Part shown: piece by piece, positions 10,305 to 21,105 of the stretch
How the letters are laid out: every line of letters starts with the position of its first letter
Position numbering within the stretch: position 1 is the stretch's first letter
Origin: Tethya wilhelma
Lineage: Eukaryota > Porifera > Demospongiae > Tethyida > Tethyidae
Direction: 5' to 3'
NCBI GenBank assembly: GCA_964030475.1
Contig: CAXIPT010000001.1
Span: 19,778,784 to 19,842,783, forward strand
DNA length: 64,000 bases
The notes under the pieces: model-generated
Seen by the model: only the letters and a program-made list of their open reading frames with translations
What the model was told of the DNA's origin: nothing
Database searches by the model: none
Translations under genes and position numbers: made by a program

Positions 10305-11761
10305 GGGATTCTCCCACAACCCTCCCCTCATTCAGTTCACAGAGAAGGTGGTGAGTGATCTGAACATCAAGAGATCAAATGCCATCAACTTTGGTTGTGG
10401 AACTGGTCTACACACATTCCTGCTCACCAGGTCCTTTCAAAATGTGAGCCAGAACTCAGTGAGCTTCAGCTAATAGTTTACCTCAGTATATAGAGGCAAT
10501 GGGAGCTTCTAAATTTCAATTTAAAATAATATACTTTAAATCTGGGATAGAAATTTTTTCATGTTTTATCATTCTTTGCGAATTTAAGTTGTGAAAGACT
10601 CAGGAGCACACACATAGGAATGGGTCGCTAATATACTGTATTTTAAAGGGGTTTTTTTGTCATTTCATGCACACTACATCTTAGGTTATTGGTGTGGACT
10701 ACAGTGGTCGTTTCCTTGACGCTGCCATCTCCCTGCAGCGTGGAAGTGATGGTGAGCCTGGTGTGCGTTACTTGGGAGAGAATGGAGAGACCAAGACAGC
10801 AACTCTGCCTGAGGGTGTCGATGTAAACCGTGTTGTCTTCAAACAGGTTTGTATGGCATTGCAAGGTCACAATTGGAATGTACAAGAGTGACAAATTGAC
10901 ACACACAGCTGCTACTTATAGTAACTGCATGTGGCAACTTTGTGCATCCATGGTCATTAGGTTTCTATGAAAAGGACACAATTAGAACATAGCTTTATGG
11001 AACTTAACAAAAATTAATTTATTATGGCAGCTACTGAATTGTGATACCTCAGCTGGGCAATTTTTTGTTGTTTTTATTATTTTTATGATCCAATGATTAG
11101 CTATTTGGATCACTAATGCTTTCCTTTGTGTATACAGATGACGTGGGTGCCGAATGAGATCGAAGGCTTTGATCTTGTCCTCTTTGAGTTCTTGGACAGG
11201 CTGGCTGAACCAAAGGGCTGGCTGCGTAAACTGTGGGAGTGTGTGACGCCCAAGGGAGTGGTTGTGATCTCGGCCACAAAGGACTGGTGCAGGGAGAAGA
11301 TTGAGGAGTGCATTGGAAAATGGTTAGTTGTGAGGTGCTGACTTGAATCATTCAACCTGCGTGACTGTTGAATATGAAAGACATGGTGACCTAGCTATCC
11401 TTTCTTACTGTGACAATTTCAAGTTGTTGGCAGAATCTTTGCATGCATTTGCTGATAAACTTGTCAGCACAAAGGTGCATGTGATCAAATCCAATAGGAA
11501 GCTATTGTGGTCGCATGATTGGAATGCAATTTGGGCATTGAATTGACACCCACAATGTCACTCCCATATACATGTATCTACCTTCTTTGGATCGTGCCTA
11601 TGTACTACTATAGCTAGCTAACTATAATATCACTAGCATGATTGTATATATGGCTGTACTTTACACTCGAATCATTTTTCAATTTCTCTTTCAGGTTCAA
11701 CTTCAAGCAATCTTCTGTTGTGGGTGGACAGACTGTCACAGTGTGGCAGAACAAGTTCTGA
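9683..11761 (+). CDS. ovoA: ovothiol synthase OvoA, end of FGE-like domain plus methyltransferase
   Basis: Plus-strand exons: 9683-9848, 10036-10157, 10306-10443, 10685-10846, 11138-11322 and 11695-11761 (stop TGA). All phases agree. The first exon continues exactly where the minus-strand half stops: GGSWISTGDEASRFARFSFR then HFFQHLGFRMVRS. The remaining exons form the C-terminal SAM-dependent methyltransferase of OvoA: AINFGCGTGLHTFLLTR (motif I), VIGVDYSGRFLDAA, FDLVLFEFLDRL and GGQTVTVWQNKF. In the pathway this domain N-methylates the histidine ring of 5-thiohistidine. Without the 5' half in cis and in the same orientation, the arrangement as drawn cannot encode a working enzyme. OvoA-type genes are known in marine invertebrates, so this need not be recent transfer; introns show it is eukaryotic. 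Confidence 0.85.
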
Positions 11762-12078
11762 ACTACCAAGCTAATTGATTTTTGGTGATTCATAGCTTAT
11801 AATAAGAATTATAATTATTGCATCATAAAATTATAATTTTCAGTTGCTGTAAATGTAATATCTTTTAACTCAAATGACAACACTAGCAAACATTGGAACT
11901 TAATTTAGTGTACAAATTCATAATGTATAATTACAATAGACTACAAATTTTGTGCCGTAAAACCCAATTTAAGTTTGAATTGACAAAAATTTTGAAACAA
12001 AGTAAAAAAATATATTATATCAGTCATAATAACTATTATGTGGCTAGAACTGGCCAACAAAATAAATTATTAATTTAT
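11762..12078. other. convergent intergenic spacer
   Basis: 317 AT-rich bases lie between the OvoA stop and the stop of the minus-strand beta-helix gene. They must hold both 3' UTRs. Nothing else is seen. Confidence 0.6.
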
Positions 12079-15000
12079 TTAGTCGTGTAGCAGCAGAGGA
12101 GCAGATTCATTCTCATCATCTTCTAACTTTGATTCAACAATCATTGGTGGCTGGAAGATATCACATCCAGAGGACAAGCTAGGCAATTCGATTTCAACAG
12201 GTGAGGCGTTTGTGTGATGGAGCAGTGGCTGGCAAAGGAGAAGAGAATTTGGAAGGGGAACAGAAGAGGATATTACTTTTCTTTCAATCTTGTGCTGAAC
12301 TGTTCCTTTCACTTCATTGCTGGTTGGTTTTCTATCACAATTTGCAGCTTCTATAGTGTTCTTATTTGCTTCGATATCCACTTGAACCGGGTTATTGCCA
12401 TGTACTAAGTCTTGCACACCATTGTATTCATCGGTGATGATCGACTCATCACGACAAGTATCAACAGGCTCTGGTAGACCGTCAAATTCAGTCACACTAA
12501 CTAGTTCCTCATTAGCAATCACAACATCTAGATCTGGTGGAGTCATTGTTAGTGCTTGACGCTGGCTTGGGATCCTGCCAATGTAAAATTTGTCACAAAT
12601 CTTTTGGACTAAACGATCGAGAACAAACTGATACATGTGGTACAAGAGGATGCCAAGAAACATAACAAAAGCAATTCCAATTGAAGTGTAAGTGACCCAA
12701 TTCTGGCTCTCTTCACTCTCTGTGATAAAAAAGGTGATGATAGTCAAACCAGCAAGGTTTAAGAGGGAGACAGTCTCGATCAGCTCAATGAATCTTTGCT
12801 TGTGTATTTTAGACTTCTTCTCAATGGTGCGTTGAAACACAAAAAGAAATAAAGTTGTGATTGCTATGCTGAAAAGATTGATGCGAGGGTTTCCGAGAAC
12901 ATTGACAGCTGAAACAAGATACAAGACAACACGAACCAACAAAAGCAGCCCAATCCAATAACGATGGTCTTTGTTGTAAGGATTGTGATAAGCATCAATG
13001 AAAGCAATGACTTTAGTGTTCCCAATGATCCATTTCAAAGGTCCTCTGTTTGGACAATGAACAAGCCACTGCCAAGCAAAGAGTATGAAAGTGTAGATGA
13101 AACCAACAAGACCTACAACAACAGCTGTGATGAAGAGAGGGATATGCTTTCCACTGAGGTATGGGATGTTAGCATCAATCAGCCAGACCACTTCATGTGA
13201 ACCATCAGAGTACTGGAGAGTTGTAAAAGACAGTGAAGCAATGATTGTACGAAGGAGCTTTGTGTAGGAGAGTAGAATGAGAGTAGCTAGTGTTTGTATT
13301 GGGTACTTTCCTACAGTAAAGATCATTGCAAACTTTGTAGACCGTTCGCTAATGATGATAATAGCAGCAACCAATGAAATGACATAGAATGGAAAAGCAA
13401 ACTGGAGCCAAGTTTTAACATAGCCATCCATTCCATCAAAAAAGCAGGTCTCAAATCCAAAGTCTAGGTTGACCCATGCTATGAAAACAGTGAATAGTTT
13501 TGTTTGGTCTTGTGGAAAGAAAATGGCACGGTTTGCAGCAAAGATATTGGCATAAAATATTAAACCATTGATTGTTCCAACAGCAACTGTGAGGTTAAGC
13601 TTAAGAAGGAAGGCAACTAGTGCTATTCCAGCTATGGCAAAGCCAATGAGCATTACTAGCCAGTTGTTAGAGCATGGAATGCATAGTGAACTGCCAAGAG
13701 AGAGACTGAGTCCATCCTGACAAGATCCACAGAGCTTTCCTGATCGATTGTATGCACATAGTTCATCATTGAATCTTAAATTGATGAAAACTTGTTTAGT
13801 TGGTGGATGGCAGTAGTCAAAAGGACAATATTTGTGTAAAATATAACCATTGTGGTCAGTGGTATTCGCATAAGTAAACCAGACATTGTCTTTTCTTTGA
13901 ACAGTTTCCTTTTGAATGGAACAATTTGATACATATTCTGGATAGAGTATGGGGTCACATTTACAGTGTAGGTCAATGTCTTTGAAACCAATAGGACAAG
14001 CTTCAAAAAGCACCACTATACTGCTCTTGGATATTCCTGCATTCATGCATGGACCATCGGCATAAATGTGAATCTTCTCGGAATTGTTTGGAGAGAGAAT
14101 GCTGTAGGACAAGTCAGTGCAACTTTCGTAGTTAGTCAGTTGAACTGACTGTCCTTCTCCAAGCTTTCCTTCTGTTGAAACGTAGGCATGTATTCTGCTG
14201 TTTGCTATTGTGTTGTTGATGTGATCGACTGCAACAAGTGAAACAGAAAATGTTTCTCCCTTTCTGACATGTATTGGTTGAGGATGGTAACTGCAGTCTT
14301 GTTGGTTGTCTGTACAGAAACAAACACGAACAGCATCAGACGATATCATTTTGGTTGAGTTGAAATCTTGCATATCAAGATCAGTAATGTTGGTTATATA
14401 AGCTATGGCATTTACTGAACTTTGATTGATTGTTTTTTTCACTTGAAATAATTCAGAAAGTGTACTTAATCCACACCTGTCTATTAGACCACCATAAATG
14501 GCATTTCCAGCCACTTGAGCAAAATTGTCCATGAAGTAAGTGTTTACTGTGTTAAAATACAGAATATCCTTTTTACCTACTTCTCTATACTGAGCAAGAT
14601 TTTGAATAAAACATTCATTGGATGCAGTAGTCTTATCACTGAAAGGAGTGGCGTAGCAAATAGCAGAGTTTGTGTCATCATCAAAGTACACAGCCCCTCC
14701 ATAATCAACAGAGTTATTGGATAAATATAGTGTAGTCCATGATGATCTTGATACATTGCAGGCTCTATAATATTTTGTTATTAAATTTTTATGATGTGGA
14801 GTTTGGCATTCAGTGAATGCTGCCTTTATTAAGTAGATTTTAGCACTTCCTTCTAGACAGATTCCCCCTCCTCTCTCAGCATGATTGCTAATGAAGTTAG
14901 TATGAGATCCACTTGATAACTTTGTAATTGAACTGATGGCATGAATGCCTCCACCTCTATCGGTTGCAGTGTTTCCGTGAATTGTAATGTTTTTCACAAA

Positions 15001-17499
15001 GTTCAGTTCACTTTGATAGGCATAGATACCTCCACCTGATTCTGATGCTATGTTTTGAGATATAGAAACATCTCCATACACATAAACTTTACTCTGAGTG
15101 ACTGAAATAGCTCCACCTCGTACAGCCTTGTTGTACATGAGGTTGGCTTTACCTATGAAGACTATTTCACTCTGAAAGGTAGTTACTACACTTCCTTCTT
15201 GAGAAGTGTTGTCAATGTGAGAGTTATTTTTGATGTTTGTATGACCCCAAAATGTCACATTAGTGAAGTAGAGAAACAGTGATAACCCAAGGTTGTCTGC
15301 AACAGTTACATTGCCATAAAAGTACAACTTGCTTCCTACAGCATACAACAAACCACTACTAGCTACATTGTTATTCACTGTAAGATATCCACATATTACA
15401 AAGCTGGAAAAGAGATGTATCAGTGAACTATGACTTCTCACAGTGTTGTTATGAAATGTAGTATTCATCATTATTATGAGGCTAGATGTAGCAAAAATTG
15501 TTCCACCAGCTCCACCATCTCCAGTCACAGTATTATCTTCAAACCTACTATTAACTATGGACAAAGCATCAATTGAGTCAGCAAACACTGCTCCTCCATA
15601 TTGAATTCCAGTTACAGAGTTGCTGTTGTATTTACAATTGACAATTTTGATAGACCAACTTGACAGAGCACAAAATGCTCCACCGGCAATGGTATACATA
15701 TATTCTTCAGATTTAATAACAGTGTTCTTGTATAGCATCAAATTAAAGAGTACTAAGTAAAAACTAGAGTTAGCAAAAACTGCTCCTCCTGCAGCACTAT
15801 ATGCATCATGACCTATCACCATGTTATGGTTGAGTTTGCTATCATTTAGGAATGTATAATTACTTGATACAACATAAACTGCTCCTCCAGCACCAAATTG
15901 AGCAGTGTTCACAGTGTTGTGGTTGAGTTTACCATTGTGTAGGATTGTATAACTACTTGATTCAACATGAACTGCTCCTCCAGCACCAAATTGAGCAGTG
16001 TTCACAGTGTTGTGGTTGAGTTTACCATTGTGTAGGATTGTATAACTACTTGATTCAACATGAACTGCTCCTCCATCACCATGATGTTGACCCTTTACTG
16101 TGTTATGGTTGAATTCACTATTGTTTAGGATTACATTAATACTTGCTGCAATACAAACTGCTCCTCCAGCACCAAATTGACCAGCAGTAACAGTGTTGTC
16201 ATTGAATTTATTATTGTTTAATGTTGAAAAACTACTTAATGCAACATAAACTGCTCCTCCAGCACCATATTTACTGGCCATAGTGTTGTGGTTGAGTTCA
16301 CTATTGTCTATTGCTATATAATTACTTGATACAACACAAACTGCTCCTCCAGCACCATACTGACCCTTCACAGTGTTGTCATTGAGTTCACTATTGTTTA
16401 GGATTGTATAAATACTTGATACAACATAAACCGCTCCTGCGGATCCATTATGATCACCATACTGACCAGCCACAGTGTTGTGGTTGAATTCTGTATTGTT
16501 TAGGGTTGTATTAAAACTTGACTGAACATAAACTGCTCCACCAGCACCTCTTATATGGCTCATCACAGTGTTGTGGTTGACTATGCTATCGATCATTCTG
16601 AAAGAGCACCAATAAACATATATTGCTCCACCTAGTCCGTACTGTCCATTCACAGTGTTACCATTGAGTGTACTGTTTATAATTGTAAACAAACTTGACA
16701 CAACAGAAACTGCACCACCTATAGCTGTGTCGTTGCCTGCAGTCACACTGTTGTTACTCAGAGTACAATTTACTATAACAATTTTTGGACATGATGCGGC
16801 ATACAGCGCTCCACCAGTACCACTAGCTTCATTCAGTCTAGTCACAACTGTATTATTGCTAATTATACTATTAGAAATACTGCAAGAGCTATTTTTCATG
16901 ATAATAGCTCCACCAACACGATTCATCCTTATTGCATAATGTGGATATTGACCCTGGACCAATATTTCTCTACCTGAATGGGAAATGAAAGAACTTTTCT
17001 CTATGTTAGCATTCATCACTTTATTTAGCTCCAATCCAGTTCCATTTCGTTCCTGACCAACAAAACTACAACTGATCACCATGAAATGGTTTACCCTTGT
17101 AACTTCATTATTCACACACCCAATGAATGCTAATCCTCTCATAGTGACAATTTCAATATGCTCAAAAATGAATCTGGCTGATGGATCGCAATTAACTGAA
17201 GTGTAAGAGTGGCCCCGGGTTATATTATCAGACACAACGGACAAGATGGTGATATTATGAACAGAGAAACCTACACCAAGTCTGTGATTCCCTGGTAGCA
17301 AGATAAGGGTGGTGTTGGAGACAAAGAAGTCACTGGGCTTGATAGCATACTGGGAGAGGGTGAAGCAAGGCCTATTTTCATTTTCAGGACAAGTTCCATT
17401 CAATGGTGGTTTGACATAGTAGATCTTTGCTGATACCACTTCCAACACAACCAAGACCAGAGCAACTTTGACAATTAATCCACCAAGAAAGTTTTCCAT
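12079..17499 (-). CDS. large secreted-type beta-helix protein with C-terminal multi-TM domain
   Basis: A single intronless frame of 1806 codons. I start it at ATG 17499 (MENFLGGLIVKVALVLVVLE), because this gives a clear signal peptide ending near VVSA; an upstream in-frame ATG at 17577 would bury it. Residues ~30-930 are built of Asn-rich repeats of about 31 residues around GGAVYV and LNHNTV, typical of right-handed parallel beta-helices with many N-glycosylation sequons. A Cys-rich segment follows (LCGSCQDGLSLSLGSSLCIP), then eight or nine hydrophobic segments (for example MLIGFAIAGIALVAFLLKL and FITAVVVGLVGFIYTFILF), then a ~190-residue hydrophilic tail. This predicts an outward beta-helix, a membrane domain and a cytosolic tail. 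I recognise no named family; a cell-surface receptor or adhesion role is an inference. Confidence 0.8.
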   Translation of the reverse strand: MENFLGGLIVKVALVLVVLEVVSAKIYYVKPPLNGTCPENENRPCFTLSQYAIKPSDFFVSNTTLILLPGNHRLGVGFSVHNITILSVVSDNITRGHSYTSVNCDPSARFIFEHIEIVTMRGLAFIGCVNNEVTRVNHFMVISCSFVGQERNGTGLELNKVMNANIEKSSFISHSGREILVQGQYPHYAIRMNRVGGAIIMKNSSCSISNSIISNNTVVTRLNEASGTGGALYAASCPKIVIVNCTLSNNSVTAGNDTAIGGAVSVVSSLFTIINSTLNGNTVNGQYGLGGAIYVYWCSFRMIDSIVNHNTVMSHIRGAGGAVYVQSSFNTTLNNTEFNHNTVAGQYGDHNGSAGAVYVVSSIYTILNNSELNDNTVKGQYGAGGAVCVVSSNYIAIDNSELNHNTMASKYGAGGAVYVALSSFSTLNNNKFNDNTVTAGQFGAGGAVCIAASINVILNNSEFNHNTVKGQHHGDGGAVHVESSSYTILHNGKLNHNTVNTAQFGAGGAVHVESSSYTILHNGKLNHNTVNTAQFGAGGAVYVVSSNYTFLNDSKLNHNMVIGHDAYSAAGGAVFANSSFYLVLFNLMLYKNTVIKSEEYMYTIAGGAFCALSSWSIKIVNCKYNSNSVTGIQYGGAVFADSIDALSIVNSRFEDNTVTGDGGAGGTIFATSSLIIMMNTTFHNNTVRSHSSLIHLFSSFVICGYLTVNNNVASSGLLYAVGSKLYFYGNVTVADNLGLSLFLYFTNVTFWGHTNIKNNSHIDNTSQEGSVVTTFQSEIVFIGKANLMYNKAVRGGAISVTQSKVYVYGDVSISQNIASESGGGIYAYQSELNFVKNITIHGNTATDRGGGIHAISSITKLSSGSHTNFISNHAERGGGICLEGSAKIYLIKAAFTECQTPHHKNLITKYYRACNVSRSSWTTLYLSNNSVDYGGAVYFDDDTNSAICYATPFSDKTTASNECFIQNLAQYREVGKKDILYFNTVNTYFMDNFAQVAGNAIYGGLIDRCGLSTLSELFQVKKTINQSSVNAIAYITNITDLDMQDFNSTKMISSDAVRVCFCTDNQQDCSYHPQPIHVRKGETFSVSLVAVDHINNTIANSRIHAYVSTEGKLGEGQSVQLTNYESCTDLSYSILSPNNSEKIHIYADGPCMNAGISKSSIVVLFEACPIGFKDIDLHCKCDPILYPEYVSNCSIQKETVQRKDNVWFTYANTTDHNGYILHKYCPFDYCHPPTKQVFINLRFNDELCAYNRSGKLCGSCQDGLSLSLGSSLCIPCSNNWLVMLIGFAIAGIALVAFLLKLNLTVAVGTINGLIFYANIFAANRAIFFPQDQTKLFTVFIAWVNLDFGFETCFFDGMDGYVKTWLQFAFPFYVISLVAAIIIISERSTKFAMIFTVGKYPIQTLATLILLSYTKLLRTIIASLSFTTLQYSDGSHEVVWLIDANIPYLSGKHIPLFITAVVVGLVGFIYTFILFAWQWLVHCPNRGPLKWIIGNTKVIAFIDAYHNPYNKDHRYWIGLLLLVRVVLYLVSAVNVLGNPRINLFSIAITTLFLFVFQRTIEKKSKIHKQRFIELIETVSLLNLAGLTIITFFITESEESQNWVTYTSIGIAFVMFLGILLYHMYQFVLDRLVQKICDKFYIGRIPSQRQALTMTPPDLDVVIANEELVSVTEFDGLPEPVDTCRDESIITDEYNGVQDLVHGNNPVQVDIEANKNTIEAANCDRKPTSNEVKGTVQHKIERKVISSSVPLPNSLLLCQPLLHHTNASPVEIELPSLSSGCDIFQPPMIVESKLEDDENESAPLLLHD
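15891..16076 (-). repeat. two identical 93-bp tandem repeats coding a beta-helix rung
   Basis: Units 15891-15983 and 15984-16076 look identical (31 codons each, HVESSSYTILHNGKLNHNTV), while neighbouring rungs differ. This points to a very recent in-frame duplication within the beta-helix gene. Confidence 0.8.
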
Positions 17500-17577
17500 G
17501 ACTTCAACATAAATGCACTTGTGAGATATATTATACCAAATTGAATGCCACCGGCCATGCAATGAAGTGCCAAACAC

Positions 17578-19387
17578 AAAGATCTAGCTCCTTTGTTTGG
17601 AGGTACTCTATAGACTTACAGTCTGTCAGTAACCGTTGTTACACTATATCTAAGTTGGTTGGGTTTTCGAGTAGAAGTTTCAATCCAGTTCTGAGTTTGA
17701 TCGTCACTAGTTGTAGTTGTTGCACTTAATTAACTTGGTATAGCTATATACTACAGATCATGCAATGCCATTACCTTTAAGTCACTGGGCTTTTTATACG
17801 AATCCCATGCATATAAAAGTACTCAGTGTAGGATTTAACCATTATGAAACTGTTTTGTCATGCATGCCAGATGCATGACATTGTATAAGGTAACTTGGGA
17901 GTGAAGACCAGCTGGACTCATAGGCCATACCCAGGATGTGTACTCGTGCACGGTAATTGGTCATGGTTAGGGGTATCTTTAATTACATAATAATATTATG
18001 TTATTATCAAGTCATATATGCAGTACATCCATGGGGTAATTATTNGGGGGGGGGGGGGGGGGAAGTTTTTACTTCATGCAAAGTTATATACTTTTGGTGC
18101 TGTCGAGTGCTCTGGTTTTGGGGTCACACATGCAAGTATAGTACTTTCAGTATGGGCATATACAAACTTAACAAATGATTATTGTAATTGTACCAGGTCC
18201 TGACAGACTATGTGTAACAAAAATGGTTAGTAGTTATGAGAAGAAAATTGTTTACATGCTCTGTATTATTGTGCATGGTCCACATGGATAGTAATGTACC
18301 GTATATAGCTCCAAATTTTCATGGCATAATGTTTTCGTGAATTTCGTGATTTGACCGTATATCGTGAAAATTTAGAAATGTATATCAGCAATATAATTTC
18401 AGAGATCGTGATCCACGAAATTTGTTCAAAACAGCAAATTAAGACAGACTTTTCATGAACTTTTTGTGCCACAAAAATTTGGACCTATACAGTACATACT
18501 GAATAGTATATGCAGAAAATTATAGGAAAAGCTTAATACATATGCAGTATGTACCAGGCCATCTCCCTTCTTGATGGGAGGGGCCTGGATTATGCATGAG
18601 GCTAGGAGCACACAAGCTTATCACATGATAGGTAGACATTTTTAGCATTGCTCTGTAGAGTAGCTATATGACTCTACAAAATCATGTAACCTAAGTTATC
18701 ATTAATTTTTACTCAATATATATACGTTAGACTCACTTTGTCATTTAGTTGTCTTTCTCTTTCCTTTCAGTATCCATGGAATCTGTATGAATCTCCTCTT
18801 CCAAGTTCTTTGTCGATCGTCCTTAAAACTTTCTCTTTCCTCACTGGGTCACAGTTGGCTTGGGATATATTTGAGCTATTTGCTGAAATTGATGTTATAA
18901 GATTGATTTTTAACACTGTACTGCGTGGGATCTTGACAACACAGGAGGGGTTGCATGGACAACGCTAATTCATAATGGTCATGCTCAACAAAACTTCCTT
19001 CCTATGCATGTGCACAGTTATATACTTGTGCACAAAAGGGAAATAAAATCTGGGTATTTGCATATGTATACAGCTACATATATTATGCTCATTTTGAAAT
19101 TTTTAAGATGTGTTCCAGTTGCTATACAGCATTCAATTGCGAGTTTGTTGGTGTCAGTTCACAAAACCAGTTATCAATGTGAAGTTGTGGGCATTCAGTT
19201 TGTCTTAATACCTGTAGAAATCATACATGAAACATAACATAATATGCATGATTATGTAAGCATGATAATATTATATGAGCAAATGATCAATACTATAGCT
19301 GATTCTAAACTCAAAGAGAGAAAAAATATCTAAAATACAGCAATATGTCTAGCTCTGGCACTCTAGCACGAACTTATAGTGGGCCTG
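17578..19387. other. intergenic region with gap, poly-G run and MITE
   Basis: 1.8 kb lie between the beta-helix gene and the 3' end of the next minus-strand gene. They hold the N at 18045 followed by about 17 G residues, and the MITE at 18299-18492. Short ORFs occur but none has recognisable coding character. Confidence 0.5.
18299..18492. mobile_element. TA-flanked MITE, CCGTATA-type ends
   Basis: The left end CCGTATATAGCTCCAAATTT mirrors the right end AAATTTGGACCTATACAG, and TA flanks both sides. Its ends match the other CCGTATAGC elements in the window, with more divergence. Confidence 0.6.
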
Positions 19388-20856
19388 CTAAAGATATGGT
19401 CTCCCTCCAAGTAATATTACAATAGTTACCAGTTTGATGTGTTCATTGGCCAAAGCAACGTTTATCTCTCTCACTAGCTTCACCACAGTGGCAGCTGCCT
19501 CAGAGGAGACAAACACAACCCTAAAGGGGAGAGGGGAGGTTCCACAAAAATGTATGCTTGCCACTTTATTACATGAAGGTCAGGATTAATTGAGAAACAG
19601 AGGGGGGGGGTTGTATACACGTTATTGCTATCCCAGCACACTCATGATATAATAATAATGTAATTGTGTGCCATACACATACTCACTTAAAGAACTGGTC
19701 AGCAAAGATGAATAGGTGGGGACACTCTGCACATGCTTTAGGCTGTAAAGAGACATAGAAATTATAAAACAAGCTCACAATCAAAAAAATTTGTAACACT
19801 TTTAACTTCTTCAATCCACACATACCAGTTGGCGAGAGTTTAGAAGTGTTACCAAAGACTTGTCCATAGCCTCATTTTGAAGCTCTACATTTTGCTCTCT
19901 CACTGCTTTCAGCATATCTAACAGCTGTGCATATAAATGGGCAGCAAGAGGATATACCATCAGACTCACAACTTAGAAACACATCTACCCTAGCTTACTT
20001 CTTGTTCAAAGCTCGGCAAATAGATAGACCAAAGAGTCATTTGTGAAGAATAAGAAAGTGGTAGCTGTGTGGTGTTAACTGTGAATGTATGAGTGTGTAT
20101 GTTTTATGTGTACGGATAGTGTACTGAGTCTATGACTCACAAATGTATAGACTGACATATAAAGATATTACCATAACCCCTTTGTAGCTCAGTTACTCTT
20201 GCTAAAAACTCATCGGACAAGTTCACAAACTGACAATTTTTTGTTTGCAGCAACAAAGCCTCTACCTATAGTAGGAATTAAAAAACAGACCACAGTACTA
20301 TAGTTCTGCAAGGCCTCGCTCTATATAACACCTATGATTCTATGGCAACTAACAATTGGTAGTGCCTTTGGTAAGTGGACAATTGGTACGCAAAGTTGGG
20401 AAAGATCACATAAAATAGATGGATCTGGTACATTCCTATATTAAAGAAAAAGCAATAAGTATAATTATGAGTAAAACGAGACTACACCTGCTTCAGCCAC
20501 ATTGATCTGTGGTTTGATAGGCAGCGCTAGATGTTCTTACTTTGATGATGTAATGGTGCTGAGCATGGAAGTGATTGATGAGATAAGCTGTATCAAACAA
20601 AGAATGAAATACAGGCGCTCCAACAAGAAACTACACTTAGGTATCCACAAAATTTAATATGTTTATAGTGATCAATACCTGGTCTATTGCTAGATGTGCA
20701 TACTGTAGTCTCATAACACCAGTGTGTGTGAACAGCCATTCACTAGTGGACTGGCTACCTGAAGAAAAGGAGAGGCATAGTCACAGCAAACACGCAAAAT
20801 TTGCATATTGAAACACTTCACCCACCATTTGCTGCACAGCTGATAGTGGACTCCAT
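19388..20856 (-). CDS. uncharacterised ten-exon gene, ~237 residues
   Basis: Exons (minus): 20856-20826, 20758-20679, 20630-20541, 20506-20488, 20424-20354, 20265-20197, 20064-19999, 19924-19826, 19742-19687 and 19520-19388. All junctions are GT-AG and every phase agrees, giving 237 codons plus TAG. The product starts MESTISCAANGSQSTSEW and contains LFDTAYLINHFHAQHHYIIK, a helical stretch LLDMLKAVREQNVELQNEAM, and KACAECPHLFIFADQFF. There is no signal peptide or clear membrane segment. The 19-nt exon 20506-20488 is a microexon and the least certain, together with the acceptor at 20424. I do not recognise the family. It is divergent from SMARCA4, 249 bp away. Confidence 0.65.
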
Positions 20857-21105
20857 TATTGCGGTTTGGAAGAATTGGAATCTGACTTGATGATTTATTG
20901 CGTCACAAGAAGAGCACGTGAGCATGGTTAGCAAGCCGCCAAGCTCGAGCAAGCTCTCAAAACTGTATTCAATACGTAAAACTAGCGGACTTTTAGACCT
21001 GAAATCTTATACAGCTGTGTAGTAAAAGTCTTCAAGAATTTGGAGCCGTTTTATTAAAGACGGTTTTTTGTCGTTTCTTCCTCGAGTCACAGTCAAACTT
21101 CTAAG
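20857..21105. promoter_or_regulatory. probable bidirectional promoter of SMARCA4 and the unknown gene
   Basis: 249 bp separate the divergent ATG codons (20856 minus, 21106 plus). The interval must hold both promoters and 5' UTRs. It contains GAGCACGTGAGC, an E-box core CACGTG, near the middle. Confidence 0.5.

Noticed and set aside
9683..11761. Recent bacterial transfer of OvoA
   Set aside because: The gene has several spliced introns with microsatellites and host-like composition, and OvoA is known in marine animals.
17499..17577. Upstream ATG at 17577 as start of the beta-helix protein
   Set aside because: It would place 26 polar residues before the signal peptide; ATG 17499 starts the signal peptide directly.
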